This document shows, piece after piece, positions 20,230 to 30,980 of a DNA stretch of 64,000 bases (positions within the stretch are counted from its first letter, which is position 1; each line of letters begins with the position of its first letter). This DNA comes from an uncultured Caulobacterales bacterium (lineage in GTDB: Bacteria > Pseudomonadota > Alphaproteobacteria > Caulobacterales > Maricaulaceae). The notes under the pieces are model-generated. The model had not been told where the DNA came from and did not search any database. It saw only the letters and a list, made by a program, of their open reading frames with translations. The position numbers were made by a program, and so were the translations under genes. The stretch is from contig CALLIK010000009.1 in the NCBI GenBank assembly GCA_938009235.1, positions 124,001 through 188,000 of the forward strand, read 5' to 3'.

Positions 20230-20907
20230 ATGCGTCGTTTTCTTTTCTCACTCGGTTTAGTCGCTTGTTTGGCGTGTAAGCCTGCTGCCCAAGTTGTAAC
20301 GGACCCGGATTCGACGACTGAGCTGACATCAGAGCTATTCATTCGCATCATCAAAACGACGGACCTTGAAGATAAGGGCGTTTTGGAGACATGGCGGCGC
20401 GGGCAAGATGGACTGTTTCATTTGGACCGCACATTCCCAATGTGCACGTGGTCAGGCGCACTCGGTCCAAAATTGAAAGAGGGCGATGGGCAGTCGCCAG
20501 AAGGGTTTTACTTTATTAGACCTAGCTCGCTTAATCCGAACTCTAGCTATCACCTCTCGTTTAACCTTGGGTTTCCCAATGCCTATGATCGGTCCCATGG
20601 TCGCACAGGCAGTTTCTTGATGGTGCATGGGGACTGCGTTTCCATCGGATGTTACGCGATGACCAATGCTGGCATTGAAGAGATTTATGCGGATGTTGAA
20701 GCCGCATTCGAGGGCGGCCAGTCATTCATCCGTGTTCATATTTTTCCGTTCGAAATGACGGAACACGACCTGGCAGCGCAAAGTGACAACCCCAACCATG
20801 TGTTTTGGACAAACCTAAAGACAGGCTGGGATTGGTCTGAGCGCGAGCGCGTCCCGCCTAATGTGAATGTCTCACAGAAAACCTATCAGTTTAGTGCGGC
20901 GGATTGA
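20230..20907 (+). CDS. YafK-like L,D-transpeptidase family protein (lipoprotein)
   Basis: MVHGDCVSIGCYAMT catalytic HxxxxxSxGC-type motif; likely start MRRFLFSLGLVACLAC at 20230. Confidence 0.82.
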   Translation: MRRFLFSLGLVACLACKPAAQVVTDPDSTTELTSELFIRIIKTTDLEDKGVLETWRRGQDGLFHLDRTFPMCTWSGALGPKLKEGDGQSPEGFYFIRPSSLNPNSSYHLSFNLGFPNAYDRSHGRTGSFLMVHGDCVSIGCYAMTNAGIEEIYADVEAAFEGGQSFIRVHIFPFEMTEHDLAAQSDNPNHVFWTNLKTGWDWSERERVPPNVNVSQKTYQFSAAD

Positions 20908-21680
20908 ACAGGGCGGCTCTCGGCTAATGTTATCCCGTCCGCGACAAGCTTCAATTCTTTCAACCTGCTTGCGAACTCATTCGCGATTTGAGAGACAGCG
21001 ACTTGGCGCGCGGCAGAGCGGAGTTTGTCTTTACGATCACCTTTTCCGACGACGGTGCTGATGGCTTTTTTATCCGCGAATGTGCTGCCTGTCAGATAGG
21101 GGTAGCCATTTCGAACATCGAGGAGAATGGCGCTGGCCGAGGCTTCGGCTTTCAAATCGCGGCTAGGTAGAACGAACAGACCTAGCACCGTCAAATCAGC
21201 CAGACGGAGTGCATTGCCATCAGATTTTGCCGTATCCGTGACTTCATAGGTTATGACATAATCCAGATGTTGACGCGCGGCGCCTTTGCGGATGTGATCC
21301 ACAACTGTCGTGCCTTTGGTTCTTTGTGATGAAACCATATTCGCGACGAGTGGCGAGACGGGAATGAGGTCCCCAAAACCTGTCCCGAGCGTTTCAGCGG
21401 CTGCGGCCCAACTTTGGGCTTCATCCGCAGGGATGCCGACGAGGGACCCGCGGTCAATACGGGCTAGCCCGATACGAGCAGGGAAACGGAGGTCAGGTTC
21501 AATGGCTGCAATTTCGCGAACGGCAGCGTCTGTCTTATTGCTCAACCCAACAGTCGGCGTTGCAGATGCGTCAGTGTAGCGTGAGAGGTAATCTTGCCCT
21601 GACGTATATTGGGACGTGGTTGTACAGGCTGCGAGTGAGAACGTTATGGCTGCGAGCCAGACTGTGCGTTTGAGTAACAT
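20886..21680 (-). CDS. Hypothetical lipoprotein, possible paralog of 19387..20022
   Basis: Lipobox LAAC; RIGLARIDRGSL motif. Confidence 0.6.
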   Translation of the reverse strand: MLLKRTVWLAAITFSLAACTTTSQYTSGQDYLSRYTDASATPTVGLSNKTDAAVREIAAIEPDLRFPARIGLARIDRGSLVGIPADEAQSWAAAAETLGTGFGDLIPVSPLVANMVSSQRTKGTTVVDHIRKGAARQHLDYVITYEVTDTAKSDGNALRLADLTVLGLFVLPSRDLKAEASASAILLDVRNGYPYLTGSTFADKKAISTVVGKGDRKDKLRSAARQVAVSQIANEFASRLKELKLVADGITLAESRPVQSAALN

Positions 21681-21870
21681 GAAGACCTCCAGAATGAATG
21701 AAGGCAGAGATAGGGTGAATGATGGCGCGATTTAGGCGGCATTGTGCTGATTTTTAGAGGCATGGTCTGGATGTGGGAGCCTAAGTTTATCCATGTGACT
21801 TTGCGTCAAAAATGGTGCCGGGTTCACAGGGTTTACTATTCTCAAAATCAAGGCTTGGCAAACTCATTTT

Positions 21871-21885
21871 GTTCACGTAACGTTC
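21871..21885 (+). promoter_or_regulatory. Candidate LexA (SOS) box GTTCacgtaacGTTC
   Basis: Exact GTTC-N7-GTTC alphaproteobacterial SOS consensus immediately upstream of ruvC. Confidence 0.75.
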
Positions 21886-21889
21886 TGTA

Positions 21890-22396
21890 ATGAATGCAAC
21901 GCGTATAATAGGTATTGATCCATCTCTCGTCGCGTGCGGTTGGGGGTTGATAGATAAGACAGGGTCGAAAATTACTCATGTCGGTCACGGCGTCATTCGT
22001 CCCCCCAAAAAAGAACCTTTGGCCTCGCGGCTGCATTTCATTTTTGATGCCTTAACGCAGATTATTTTGGAATATCGTCCTTCCGAGGCGGGCGTCGAAG
22101 AAGCCTTCATGAAGGATAATGCCATGAGCGCATTAAAGCTGGGCCAGGCGCGAGCGGCATGTATATTATCCGCAACGACAAATGGTTTGAACGTCGGCGA
22201 ATATGCGGCGCGGGTCGTAAAAAAATCTGTGGTCGGAACAGGGGCGGCTGATAAAGCTCAAGTCGCGCATATGGTCAATTTATTACTGTCGGGTGCGAAT
22301 GTGAAAGCCGGCGATGCTGCTGATGCGCTCGCCATCGCGATTACTCACAGTAATAGTTATATCACGCCTGCCCAACGCGCACGTTTGGGCAAGTGA
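21890..22396 (+). CDS. ruvC: Holliday junction resolvase RuvC
   Basis: GIDPSLVACGWGLID; EEAFMKDNAMSALKLGQARAACIL; GDAADALAIAITH. Confidence 0.95.
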   Translation: MNATRIIGIDPSLVACGWGLIDKTGSKITHVGHGVIRPPKKEPLASRLHFIFDALTQIILEYRPSEAGVEEAFMKDNAMSALKLGQARAACILSATTNGLNVGEYAARVVKKSVVGTGAADKAQVAHMVNLLLSGANVKAGDAADALAIAITHSNSYITPAQRARLGK

Positions 22397-22402
22397 TTGT
22401 GT

Positions 22403-22810
22403 TTACTTACGCGTTGGTAACCACGGCACAACGGGGGCTTCTGGTGTTGGCCAAGCTTGCGGCGGCGGGGTGTAAATGGGTGGTTCTATATAAATTGGAG
22501 GGGTGGGGACGTGCTCTGGTGCAGCCACAACGTGTGGCTGCGGAAGAGGCTGCGGGGCCTCGCAACAGACTGTGGGCGTGATATGGGCCACATGATCAAT
22601 GCGGTAGAGTTGGGTGCCATAACCACAAGGTTGGCTCTGCATGCAGCCTGATCGTAACATTGGGGGCGATGTGTAGCCCATCACTTGTGAGCCATAACGA
22701 GATTTGATTTGAGATTGCCCGTGTTGAACAGGTACGCAGGCGCTGACTATAAAGGCCAAACCAAGCGAACTTAGAAGAGAAATGTGAAGTGATTTGCGAG
22801 ACGTTTTCAT
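22403..22810 (-). CDS. Proline-rich hypothetical lipoprotein
   Basis: Signal peptide with lipobox-like VSAC; Pro-rich C-terminus; opposite strand between ruvC and ruvAB. Confidence 0.5.
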   Translation of the reverse strand: MKTSRKSLHISLLSSLGLAFIVSACVPVQHGQSQIKSRYGSQVMGYTSPPMLRSGCMQSQPCGYGTQLYRIDHVAHITPTVCCEAPQPLPQPHVVAAPEHVPTPPIYIEPPIYTPPPQAWPTPEAPVVPWLPTRK

Positions 22811-22959
22811 GAAATCAGCACTAATAAGAAATGATTAATAACGACTAAAGCGAATTTTAAAGGCTTACGCGCTGCCAATATTTGCCTTTCACGACGGAGA
22901 GCCTAGACAATGTATATGCTGTATTATTTTGATTCCATTACGCGTGCGGGACTGATCCG

Positions 22960-23598
22960 ATGATTGGTATGTTAAGCGGTGTTTGCCTGATGGCTGGTAC
23001 AGGTGAAGCAATACTGGATTGTGGCGGGGTGGGGTATCTTGTTCAATGCGGTTCAAAAACATTGGGACGTCTACAAGAAGGCACGCCTGCGCGTTTGCAC
23101 ATTGAAACCATCGTCCGTGAACAGTCGATCACACTCTTCGGGTTCGCGAGTGAAGAATCCCGCGCTTGGTTTGTGCGGCTGCAATCAGTACAGGGCGTTG
23201 GTCCAAAAGCCGCATTGGCCATTCTGGATATCCTGTCACCGGGCGAAATCATGAGTGCTGCGGCGCTCGAAGACAAAACGGCCTTTTCGCGCGCATCTGG
23301 GGTTGGCCCGAAATTAGCTACACGTATCGCAATTGAACTCTCTGGAAAACCAGCGCCTACGGGACGCGGATTTCAAGCGGCCTTTACGCCGCCAGTGACG
23401 GCCGCTGCGGGTGATGCAGAACGGAATGAAGGCCTGTCTGATATGCTTCGACGTAATGACGCGGTCAGCGCACTTGAAAACCTTGGCATTGGCCAAAGCG
23501 AAGCCTTGCGGGCCGTGGCAAAGGCTTACGCCACATTCTCTGAGGACCCCAATCTTGATGACCTCATCAAAGTGGCTCTGAAAGAGCTTGGAAGTTAA
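22960..23598 (+). CDS. ruvA: Holliday junction helicase subunit RuvA
   Basis: OB-fold N-terminus, HhH motifs ([29 protein letters not shown]). Confidence 0.95.
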   Translation: MIGMLSGVCLMAGTGEAILDCGGVGYLVQCGSKTLGRLQEGTPARLHIETIVREQSITLFGFASEESRAWFVRLQSVQGVGPKAALAILDILSPGEIMSAAALEDKTAFSRASGVGPKLATRIAIELSGKPAPTGRGFQAAFTPPVTAAAGDAERNEGLSDMLRRNDAVSALENLGIGQSEALRAVAKAYATFSEDPNLDDLIKVALKELGS

Positions 23599-23608
23599 GG
23601 CCGGTAGC

Positions 23609-24634
23609 GTGAGTGAAGATCGTATCATATCTGCGGAAACGCAAACGGGCGACGTTCGAGATCGGGCGCTGCGCCCACTCGCGTTTGATGATTTCGTCGG
23701 CCAAGCCACAGCGATTGCAAACCTAAAGGTTTATGTCGCCGCAGCGCGTCGACGTGGTGAACCTTTGGACCACCTTTTGCTGTCGGGTCCGCCAGGTCTA
23801 GGTAAGACTACCTTGTCGCAGATCGTGGCGCGCGAATTAGGCGTGAACTTCCGCTCCACGTCGGGTCCGATTATTTCGAAAGCGGGGGACCTTGCGGCGC
23901 TGCTGACAAATCTTGAGCCGAATGACGTTCTCTTTATTGATGAAATTCATCGCCTCAACCCTGTTGTCGAAGAGGTTCTTTATCCTGCGATGGAGGATTT
24001 TGAGCTGGACCTGATTATTGGCGATGGTCCTGCTGCGCGTTCAATCAAGATTGATATTGCGCCCTTTACGTTGATCGGAGCCACCACACGTGCAGGCCTT
24101 CTCGCGACACCTTTACGGGACCGCTTTGGTATTCCTGTACGATTAGAATTTTACGATGTAGATGATCTGACCCATATCGTCACGCGGGCGGCGGGGAAAC
24201 TCGGCATGAATATGACGCCTGATGGTGCGCGCGAAATTGCGGGCCGCGCAAGGGGGACGCCGCGCGTTGCGGGACGTTTGCTTCGCCGCGTGCGTGATTT
24301 GTCTGAACATGCAGGCCATGCTGTCGTGGATTCAGCCGTCGCGGATGCAGCTCTGAAACGCCTTGGCGTCGATGACATTGGCTTGGACAAGCAAGACATG
24401 CGCTATCTGCATGCGCTCTGCGAGATGTTTGGAGGCGGTCCGACGGGGGCAGATACGTTAGCAGCGGCTCTCTCAGAAGCCCGTGATGCGTTGGAAGATG
24501 TGATTGAGCCTTACCTCATTCAGCAAGGTTTTCTACAACGGACGCCGCGTGGCCGCGTCGCGACTCCGCGCGCATATGCGCATCTGGGTCTGAACCCTCC
24601 TGCCAAGTCCTTACCGCCAGTGTTTGAGGGGTAG
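23609..24634 (+). CDS. ruvB: Holliday junction helicase RuvB
   Basis: [10 protein letters not shown] Walker A; likely GTG start at 23609 ([10 protein letters not shown]). Confidence 0.95.
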   Translation: MSEDRIISAETQTGDVRDRALRPLAFDDFVGQATAIANLKVYVAAARRRGEPLDHLLLSGPPGLGKTTLSQIVARELGVNFRSTSGPIISKAGDLAALLTNLEPNDVLFIDEIHRLNPVVEEVLYPAMEDFELDLIIGDGPAARSIKIDIAPFTLIGATTRAGLLATPLRDRFGIPVRLEFYDVDDLTHIVTRAAGKLGMNMTPDGAREIAGRARGTPRVAGRLLRRVRDLSEHAGHAVVDSAVADAALKRLGVDDIGLDKQDMRYLHALCEMFGGGPTGADTLAAALSEARDALEDVIEPYLIQQGFLQRTPRGRVATPRAYAHLGLNPPAKSLPPVFEG

Positions 24635-25134
24635 TGATGTCTACAGAAACTAAAATAGACTCATTTAAAAAGGACGAGGCGCATATCGCAGCTTGCGACT
24701 TGCCTTCGATGGGGTATTTCGAAGGACGAGAGCACTATTACCCTATCCGCGTTTTTTACGAAGATACGGATTTTTCTGGCGTGGTTTATTATGCGAACTA
24801 CTTGCGGTTTTTGGAACGTGCGCGCTCTAGTTTCTTTCGCCTAGCAGGGATTGGCCATGCTGAATTGCTAGAACGTGATCCACCATTGGCCTTTGTTATT
24901 CGCAAGATCAATTTGGACTATAAAGCTAGTGCCCGGATCGACGATGTGCTGTCTGTGATGACATCATATGATGTGTTCAAAGGCGCGAGGCTTCTTGTGA
25001 CACAGAAAATTTTCAGAGACGGACAGCTTATCCTCACAGCAGACAGCGAAGCCGCCTGCATCGACTTAACGGGACGTCCAAGACGCGCTCCGAAAGAGAT
25101 GATGGAGAAGTTGCGGCCCTATTTGGCGAGTTAG
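24634..25134 (+). CDS. ybgC: YbgC-type acyl-CoA thioesterase (Tol-Pal associated)
   Basis: VFYEDTDFSGVVYYANYLRFLERARS motif. Confidence 0.92.
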   Translation: MMSTETKIDSFKKDEAHIAACDLPSMGYFEGREHYYPIRVFYEDTDFSGVVYYANYLRFLERARSSFFRLAGIGHAELLERDPPLAFVIRKINLDYKASARIDDVLSVMTSYDVFKGARLLVTQKIFRDGQLILTADSEAACIDLTGRPRRAPKEMMEKLRPYLAS

Positions 25135-25231
25135 TTTTCATAAGGTCGAGGCAAAACGGACGTTTCTAAAACATTGACCATTATTTTCCGTTGAGGCTGT
25201 AATTGTCAATTTATGGTGCTAAGATACCAGA

Positions 25232-25762
25232 ATGACCGAAATTCAATATACAGATTATACTCCTTGGCCTGAACGTAAATGCGCAGACCCGCGCGTTGCT
25301 ACGCAGGCTCAATATAACCACGGCCTCTGCGAGATTATCCAGTTTCAAGGCCCTATGCAGGCGCTTGAACTGTTTCAAGCTTACGGAAAAGCCAGTGGCC
25401 TGTTGAAGATCGCTGCGTCCGTTCGTCGTCGTTTTGAACATGCTTTGTTGAAAGCTGAAAAGGCTGGCGTGATTTTAATCGAACGCGAAACAGACCCTGA
25501 AGCCAAAACTCCTGAAGATAGTATTGGTTGGATTTGCCGTTTGCCAACTCAACCGCCTGTCATCGTCCGTGATTTGGGCACAAGAGGTTTTGCCGAAGTT
25601 CCAATGAGCGAACTTGCTGATTTGGTGCTCGAAATTCGCAATGTAGATCCGAAGATAGAGAAAGAGGGCATCTACCGCGCTGTTCTCGCTCATTATGAGC
25701 TACAGAAATTGACAGCCCTCGTGCGTCGCCGTTTGGACGTCGTTCTTGAGATGTTTTTTTAG
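25232..25762 (+). CDS. Conserved hypothetical protein with two similar helical modules
   Basis: Internal resemblance of LLKIAASVRRRFEHALLKA and LQKLTALVRRRLDVVLEMF. Confidence 0.55.
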   Translation: MTEIQYTDYTPWPERKCADPRVATQAQYNHGLCEIIQFQGPMQALELFQAYGKASGLLKIAASVRRRFEHALLKAEKAGVILIERETDPEAKTPEDSIGWICRLPTQPPVIVRDLGTRGFAEVPMSELADLVLEIRNVDPKIEKEGIYRAVLAHYELQKLTALVRRRLDVVLEMFF

Positions 25763-26118
25763 TGGGTCGTGACGACCTCTACCTGTTGCCAGCTGGGTTT
25801 GCCGACAATGACCGCCGCGAGTATTGTCCTGAATGCGCAGAAATTTGGGGCGTGCTTGCCTATTATCCTGCGATCAAAGAGTCGCTTGAGATAACCTATC
25901 AGCCTATTTCAAAACCACGCCCAAAACTGGTGGCGCGATTGGGTGACAAGACTCAAAACTGCCCGACACTCGTATTGAGTGCGGACAGTCCAATGTTTGA
26001 AAATTGCGGAATTATGATTCTTAACGGAGAGCGCTTTATCAATAATGCTCGCGATATAGGCCGATATTGGGCCCAAAGATTTGGAGCGGCCGTTCCGCGT
26101 GGAACAGGACCGCTCTAG
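25762..26118 (+). CDS. DUF3088-like protein, GTG start overlapping the previous stop
   Basis: YLLPAGFADNDRREYCPECAEIWGVLAYYP. Confidence 0.7.
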   Translation: MGRDDLYLLPAGFADNDRREYCPECAEIWGVLAYYPAIKESLEITYQPISKPRPKLVARLGDKTQNCPTLVLSADSPMFENCGIMILNGERFINNARDIGRYWAQRFGAAVPRGTGPL

Positions 26119-26159
26119 GTTCGCAAGACCCACTCTTTATTGAGAGTAGAGGTCGAGCT

Positions 26160-26582
26160 TTAGCCAGTCGTCGGCGCGCCCATCGTTTCGCCTAGACCAG
26201 GGCCAACAGGGCCAATTTCAACTGTGGCGTCGCAGAAGTTGGTGATCTCAGTTTGATTTCCCGTTTGAGGGTCGATGATAACGTAGAAAACTTCGGCTTG
26301 TTTGATAATAATGTCTTGTGATGTGCGCTGCTCTAGCGGCTCATAGGGTTCGTTATCAATATAGCTAATGCCCACCACTGTTTTAGTATCAGCCGGGATT
26401 TCTACACGTTGTAGTGCGCTAACTTCATAACAGAGCGGCGCAGTCGGGACTTGTACCGCCACTGGCGCTTGAACCACTGGCGCTTCAACAGGTTTTGGAA
26501 TCACGTGACACGCGGACAAAGCGGCTGTGGATGCCGTTAATATGGCAATAGTTTTGATAGACAGGCGCATGGCAGTCTCCAA
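26160..26582 (-). CDS. Hypothetical lipoprotein
   Basis: Signal peptide with ALSAC lipobox. Confidence 0.5.
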   Translation of the reverse strand: METAMRLSIKTIAILTASTAALSACHVIPKPVEAPVVQAPVAVQVPTAPLCYEVSALQRVEIPADTKTVVGISYIDNEPYEPLEQRTSQDIIIKQAEVFYVIIDPQTGNQTEITNFCDATVEIGPVGPGLGETMGAPTTG

Positions 26583-26788
26583 TTGGGGGTTTATTCGACC
26601 CTATATGATTGTTTTGCCTAAATTATGACAAAATGAGGCGAAATTTGGTCACTTATAGTAAAAGTGTTTAAGGATAGGCTTAAGGTTTAGTTATTAGAGC
26701 TTACAAACGCTTAACTGGCCCTGAATGGATGATACCGTTAACCCGAGTAAACAGAATCAAACTGCAAAAGATTTAGACAAGGACCTCC

Positions 26789-27520
26789 ATGATCGACTTA
26801 ATCTTCCAGGCTAGCCCGATGGCCGATGTTCATAGCGGTGATTTTTCGTTCCTATCGCTTTTCCTAAGGGCAGATTGGGTCGTGAAATCTGTCATGATCC
26901 TTTTGGCCGTCGCCTCCATTTGGTCTTGGGTGGTTGCTGTTGACAAATTCATCATGTTTACGATGCTGAAACGACGCGCCACAGCCTTTGAGGACACGTT
27001 TTGGTCAGGCCGCACATTGGATGACTTGTCCAAAGCTCTTGGCAGCGATACGCGTGACCCGATGGCGCGCGTTTTTGCGGCGGCTATGCGTGAATATAAT
27101 GAAAGCCGAAATGCTCAGGCAACACCTGGTGTGTTAGGACGCTCGAGCGCGACACATGAGCGTATCGATAGTGTGATGAATTTAGTCATCAATCGTGAAC
27201 TGGCCAAGGCCGAGCGTGGTATGACGGTTTTGGCGACAGTGGCTTCGGCGTCAGTATTTGTAGGACTGTTCGGGACGGTTTGGGGCATTATGAATGCGTT
27301 CCGCGCGATTGCGATCAGCCAGAACACGAACCTCTCCGTTGTTGCTCCTGGTATTGCTGAGGCTCTCTTTGCCACGGCGTTGGGCCTTATAGCCGCGATT
27401 CCTGCGCTGATTTTCTACAATATGTTTACCGCAGACCTTGATAAGTATGGCGGCCGCTTAGAAGGTTATTCAGACGAGCTCTCCGCAATCCTGTCTCGCA
27501 AATTGAGCAAAGGAGCTTAG
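26789..27520 (+). CDS. tolQ: TolQ
   Basis: ExbB/TolQ family, GLFGTVWGIMNAFRAIA; start of the tol-pal cluster. Confidence 0.93.
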   Translation: MIDLIFQASPMADVHSGDFSFLSLFLRADWVVKSVMILLAVASIWSWVVAVDKFIMFTMLKRRATAFEDTFWSGRTLDDLSKALGSDTRDPMARVFAAAMREYNESRNAQATPGVLGRSSATHERIDSVMNLVINRELAKAERGMTVLATVASASVFVGLFGTVWGIMNAFRAIAISQNTNLSVVAPGIAEALFATALGLIAAIPALIFYNMFTADLDKYGGRLEGYSDELSAILSRKLSKGA

Positions 27521-27524
27521 GGGC

Positions 27525-27977
27525 GTGGGTGCCAACATACAGCGCGGGGTCGGGAAAAACTCTGGACGCCGCCGTAATCGCCGTAGCGGTTTGAATGCCG
27601 ACATTAATGTGACGCCTTTGGTGGATGTTATGCTCGTGCTTCTGATTGTATTCATGGTCGCAGCACCATTATTAAGTGTTGGCGTTCCGATTGAGCTGCC
27701 GAAAACTGATGCGAAATCACTGCCGTCTCAAACCGAACCGATTACGATTTCTGTGAATTCTGACGGAGCAGTCTTTATTCAAGAGACAGAAATCGCCCTC
27801 GAAGACATCGCGACACGCCTGATTGCGATCAGTAATAATGGCTATGACGAACGCATATATCTGCGCGGCGACGGTCAAGCGAACTATGAGGCCGTGATGA
27901 AAGTCATGGCGCGCGTTAATGCGGCTGGGTTTTCCAACTTAGGCCTAGTCACTGACCCTGTGAGCGCTGGAAATTAA
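27525..27977 (+). CDS. tolR: TolR
   Basis: ADINVTPLVDVMLVLLIVFMV motif. Confidence 0.94.
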   Translation: MGANIQRGVGKNSGRRRNRRSGLNADINVTPLVDVMLVLLIVFMVAAPLLSVGVPIELPKTDAKSLPSQTEPITISVNSDGAVFIQETEIALEDIATRLIAISNNGYDERIYLRGDGQANYEAVMKVMARVNAAGFSNLGLVTDPVSAGN

Positions 27978-28806
27978 GTTAGGTCTCCCTATATCACTTG
28001 CCCTGCATGTAGGCGTGTTTGGCGGATTCACCCTTTTTGCTGCTGAGGCAAGGCCGCTTGCTGAAGCGAAGGTGATTCCTGTCGAAATCCTGACAGTTGC
28101 GCCAAAGACAAATGTCTCTGCTGCTATCAAACCGCCTAAACCACAGCCAAAACTCCCGCAACCTGACGTCATGACATCGCCCACGCCAATGGAAAACGCT
28201 GAAGAAAAAGCACCAGAGGTGAAAGTGGCCCCGCAGGAAGCCCCTATTGAGAAAGTCGTGGAGATTACGCCTGAGCAAACGGACGTGGAAGAACCTATTC
28301 CTGAGCCTCTCCCCGAACCTAAACCAGACCCGAAACCGCCTGAACCAAGTTTTGATTTGGATGCATTGTCAGGCTTGATAGATAGAACGCGAGAGACTGC
28401 GCCAGAAACCAACCAACAGATAGCGTTAGAAAGCGAAACCGCTCAGGCGCGATATGAAGATGTGGCGCGCCGTGCAGAAGGCGAGGGCAGTGGCCTCAGT
28501 GCCACAGAAGCCGACCTTGTTGCGAATGCCCTATATAGATGCTGGCGTATGCCCGCCGCGGCGAAGGACGCTGAAAACCTACAAGTTCGTCTGAATGTGA
28601 AATTCGTGATTGGCGGTCATGTTGAAAGCGTCAAGCTGATCGACCAAGCGGCGTCACGTCGATTGTCACCCGGCAATGAATATTGGGAGATCGCGGAACG
28701 CAGCGCGATTGCGGCTGTGAACAAGTGCTCGCCTTATGATTTCCTGCCAGATGAACGATATGGAGTATGGAGAGAACTTATCTTGAATTTGCGTCCACAA
28801 TTGTAA
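27967..28806 (+). CDS. tolA: TolA-like protein; start codon uncertain (CTG 27967, ATT 27973 or GTG 28015)
   Basis: Pro/Lys-rich middle and TolA-like C-terminus; N-terminal TM ([21 protein letters not shown]) extends upstream of the annotated GTG. Confidence 0.7.
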   Translation: MEIKLGLPISLALHVGVFGGFTLFAAEARPLAEAKVIPVEILTVAPKTNVSAAIKPPKPQPKLPQPDVMTSPTPMENAEEKAPEVKVAPQEAPIEKVVEITPEQTDVEEPIPEPLPEPKPDPKPPEPSFDLDALSGLIDRTRETAPETNQQIALESETAQARYEDVARRAEGEGSGLSATEADLVANALYRCWRMPAAAKDAENLQVRLNVKFVIGGHVESVKLIDQAASRRLSPGNEYWEIAERSAIAAVNKCSPYDFLPDERYGVWRELILNLRPQL

Positions 28807-28817
28807 AGACTGTAGAA

Positions 28818-30140
28818 ATGACACGTATCACGCGAATTTTTCAAATCCTCCTTGGTTGGATTTTCTTCCTCTCATTGTCCCTGCCAGCGCAGGCGCAATT
28901 GGAAATCGATATTACAAAGGGTAATTTGGACCCTGTTCAGATTGCGGTCCCTGATTTCCTCGCCACGACGCAAGCCGAACGAGAGCTTGGCGCAAAAGTG
29001 GCCGAAGTCATTCGGGCTGATTTGGAACGCTCTGGCTTGTTCCGCGCGCTTGCGCCTGAAAGCTTCCTCGAGACACAAACAAATATCGATTACAAACCTA
29101 CCTTTGCAGATTGGCGCGTTATCAAAGCTGATGCTTTGGTGTCGGGACGTATTAAGACTGAAAGCGATAGCCGCGTTTTGGTGGAGTTCCGCTTGTGGGA
29201 CGTTTTTGCAGGCCAACAGTTAAAAGGCGTCCGCTTTGCGACAACACCCGATAACTGGCGCCGTACAGCCCATAAGGCGAGTGATGCCATCTATCAGGCA
29301 CTGACAGGTGAAAGCGGGTATTTCGACTCTCGTATTGTTTTCATCGACGAAAAGGGCCCTAAAACGAACAGAACAAAGCGTCTCGCGATTATGGACCAAG
29401 ACGGCGAAAGCCCTGTCTATCTTCTGGGTGGGTCTGATTTGGTACTAACACCGCGTTTCTCTCCGAATAGCCAAACCATCGTTTATATGAGCTATGAGAA
29501 CAATAACCCGAACGTTTACCTGCTGAATATTGAAACAGGCCGACGAGAATTATTAGGCGACTTTCCGGGCATGACATTTGCCCCAAATTTCTCGCCCAAG
29601 GGTGACAAGCTCATTATGTCTATGTCTCGGCGCGGTAATTCCGATCTCTACCTAATGGATTTACGCTCACGTAGCACGACGCGTTTGACAACAGACCCTG
29701 CCATTGATGTATCGGCTAGCTTTGCCCCCGATGGACGTAAAATTGCTTTCAATTCAGATCGAGGGTCTAGCCCGCAAATCTATACGATGGATGCCAATGG
29801 CAAAAACGTAAAACGTATTAGCTTCGGAAAAGGGCGCTATTCGGCCCCTGTTTGGAGTCCGCGTGGCGACAAAATAGCATTTGTTCGTAGCCAAAGCGGA
29901 AAATTTGGTATCGGCGTGATGGATGTTGACGGCAAAAACGAACGTATGTTGACCGAAAGTTATTTGGACGAGAGCCCAACGTGGAGTCCAAATGGACGCG
30001 TTATTCTATTTTCTCGTGATACGCGCGGGTCACGAAATGGCTCTGAAGTTTGGTCTGTTGATCTGACAGGACAAAACCTTCGGCGTGTTGAAACACCTGG
30101 GCAAGCCTCTGATCCTGCTTGGTCACCTTTGCTGCCTTAA
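28818..30140 (+). CDS. tolB: TolB beta-propeller translocation protein
   Basis: Repeated WSPxGxKIAF-type blades; likely start MTRITRIF at 28818. Confidence 0.94.
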   Translation: MTRITRIFQILLGWIFFLSLSLPAQAQLEIDITKGNLDPVQIAVPDFLATTQAERELGAKVAEVIRADLERSGLFRALAPESFLETQTNIDYKPTFADWRVIKADALVSGRIKTESDSRVLVEFRLWDVFAGQQLKGVRFATTPDNWRRTAHKASDAIYQALTGESGYFDSRIVFIDEKGPKTNRTKRLAIMDQDGESPVYLLGGSDLVLTPRFSPNSQTIVYMSYENNNPNVYLLNIETGRRELLGDFPGMTFAPNFSPKGDKLIMSMSRRGNSDLYLMDLRSRSTTRLTTDPAIDVSASFAPDGRKIAFNSDRGSSPQIYTMDANGKNVKRISFGKGRYSAPVWSPRGDKIAFVRSQSGKFGIGVMDVDGKNERMLTESYLDESPTWSPNGRVILFSRDTRGSRNGSEVWSVDLTGQNLRRVETPGQASDPAWSPLLP

Positions 30141-30283
30141 GTCTATATTATGTCTGTTCTTATCAATTTGTTGAACGAATTGACTGTATTGACAAAATTC
30201 AGCCTTGATTGTGACGCAAACCCTGCGTTTAAGAACAGGGTTAGGTTCGTTCACCTGTCTACCTGCACCTAAAGGAGAAACTG

Positions 30284-30865
30284 ATGAAACGTATTATCAT
30301 AGCGAGCGCAGCGCTGATTGTTCTATCCGCATGTGCCACAAAGCCGGACGTCGTTGAGACAGTCGTGGCTCAAAAACCAGTCACTCAAGCCCCCCCGCCT
30401 ATTTTTGAACAGGTACCTGAAGCTTTGCCACCTGTTGTTAAACAGCCAGACGTTGTTCAGGCTGCACCAGATTTGAATTTGCCGGCGGCGGGTTCACTCG
30501 AAGATTTTGCCTACCAAAGTGGCGGCGAACCTCGGATATTCTTTGGTTATGATCAATATGATCTATCCGACGAAGCCCGCGATATTCTACGTCGCCAAGC
30601 CGATTGGCTCAAAACTTATGATACTGCGACGGCCGTCGTTGAAGGTCATGCGGATGAGCGCGGCACACGAGAATATAACCTCGCACTTGGTGCCCGAAGG
30701 GCAGATACTGTTCAAGCATTTTTGATTAGTCAAGGTGTTGCGCCAAATAGATTGCGCTCTATTTCCTATGGTAAAGAACGGCCAATTGATGGTCGACCTT
30801 CGACTGAGGGTTGGGCGCGTAACCGAAATAGCTTTACAGGTCTTCAGCTGAACGGCGTAAGCTGA
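30284..30865 (+). CDS. pal: Peptidoglycan-associated lipoprotein Pal
   Basis: OmpA C-terminal domain (VEGHADERGTREYNLALGARRA) and lipobox LSAC. Confidence 0.95.
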   Translation: MKRIIIASAALIVLSACATKPDVVETVVAQKPVTQAPPPIFEQVPEALPPVVKQPDVVQAAPDLNLPAAGSLEDFAYQSGGEPRIFFGYDQYDLSDEARDILRRQADWLKTYDTATAVVEGHADERGTREYNLALGARRADTVQAFLISQGVAPNRLRSISYGKERPIDGRPSTEGWARNRNSFTGLQLNGVS

Positions 30866-30922
30866 ACCTTGAATTTATAAAGCGTTCACCACTCTGACGA
30901 TGATTTAAGACGCAAAACCTAC

Positions 30923-30945
30923 CGCCGTCAGTTATGCTGACGGCG
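30923..30945 (+). terminator. Stem-loop between pal and cpoB
   Basis: Perfect 9-bp stem CGCCGTCAG/CTGACGGCG, loop TTATG; only a weak T-run follows. Confidence 0.45.
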
Positions 30946-30980
30946 TTCGTGTATTTTACCCGCTTCGGGAGGCCCCTCTT

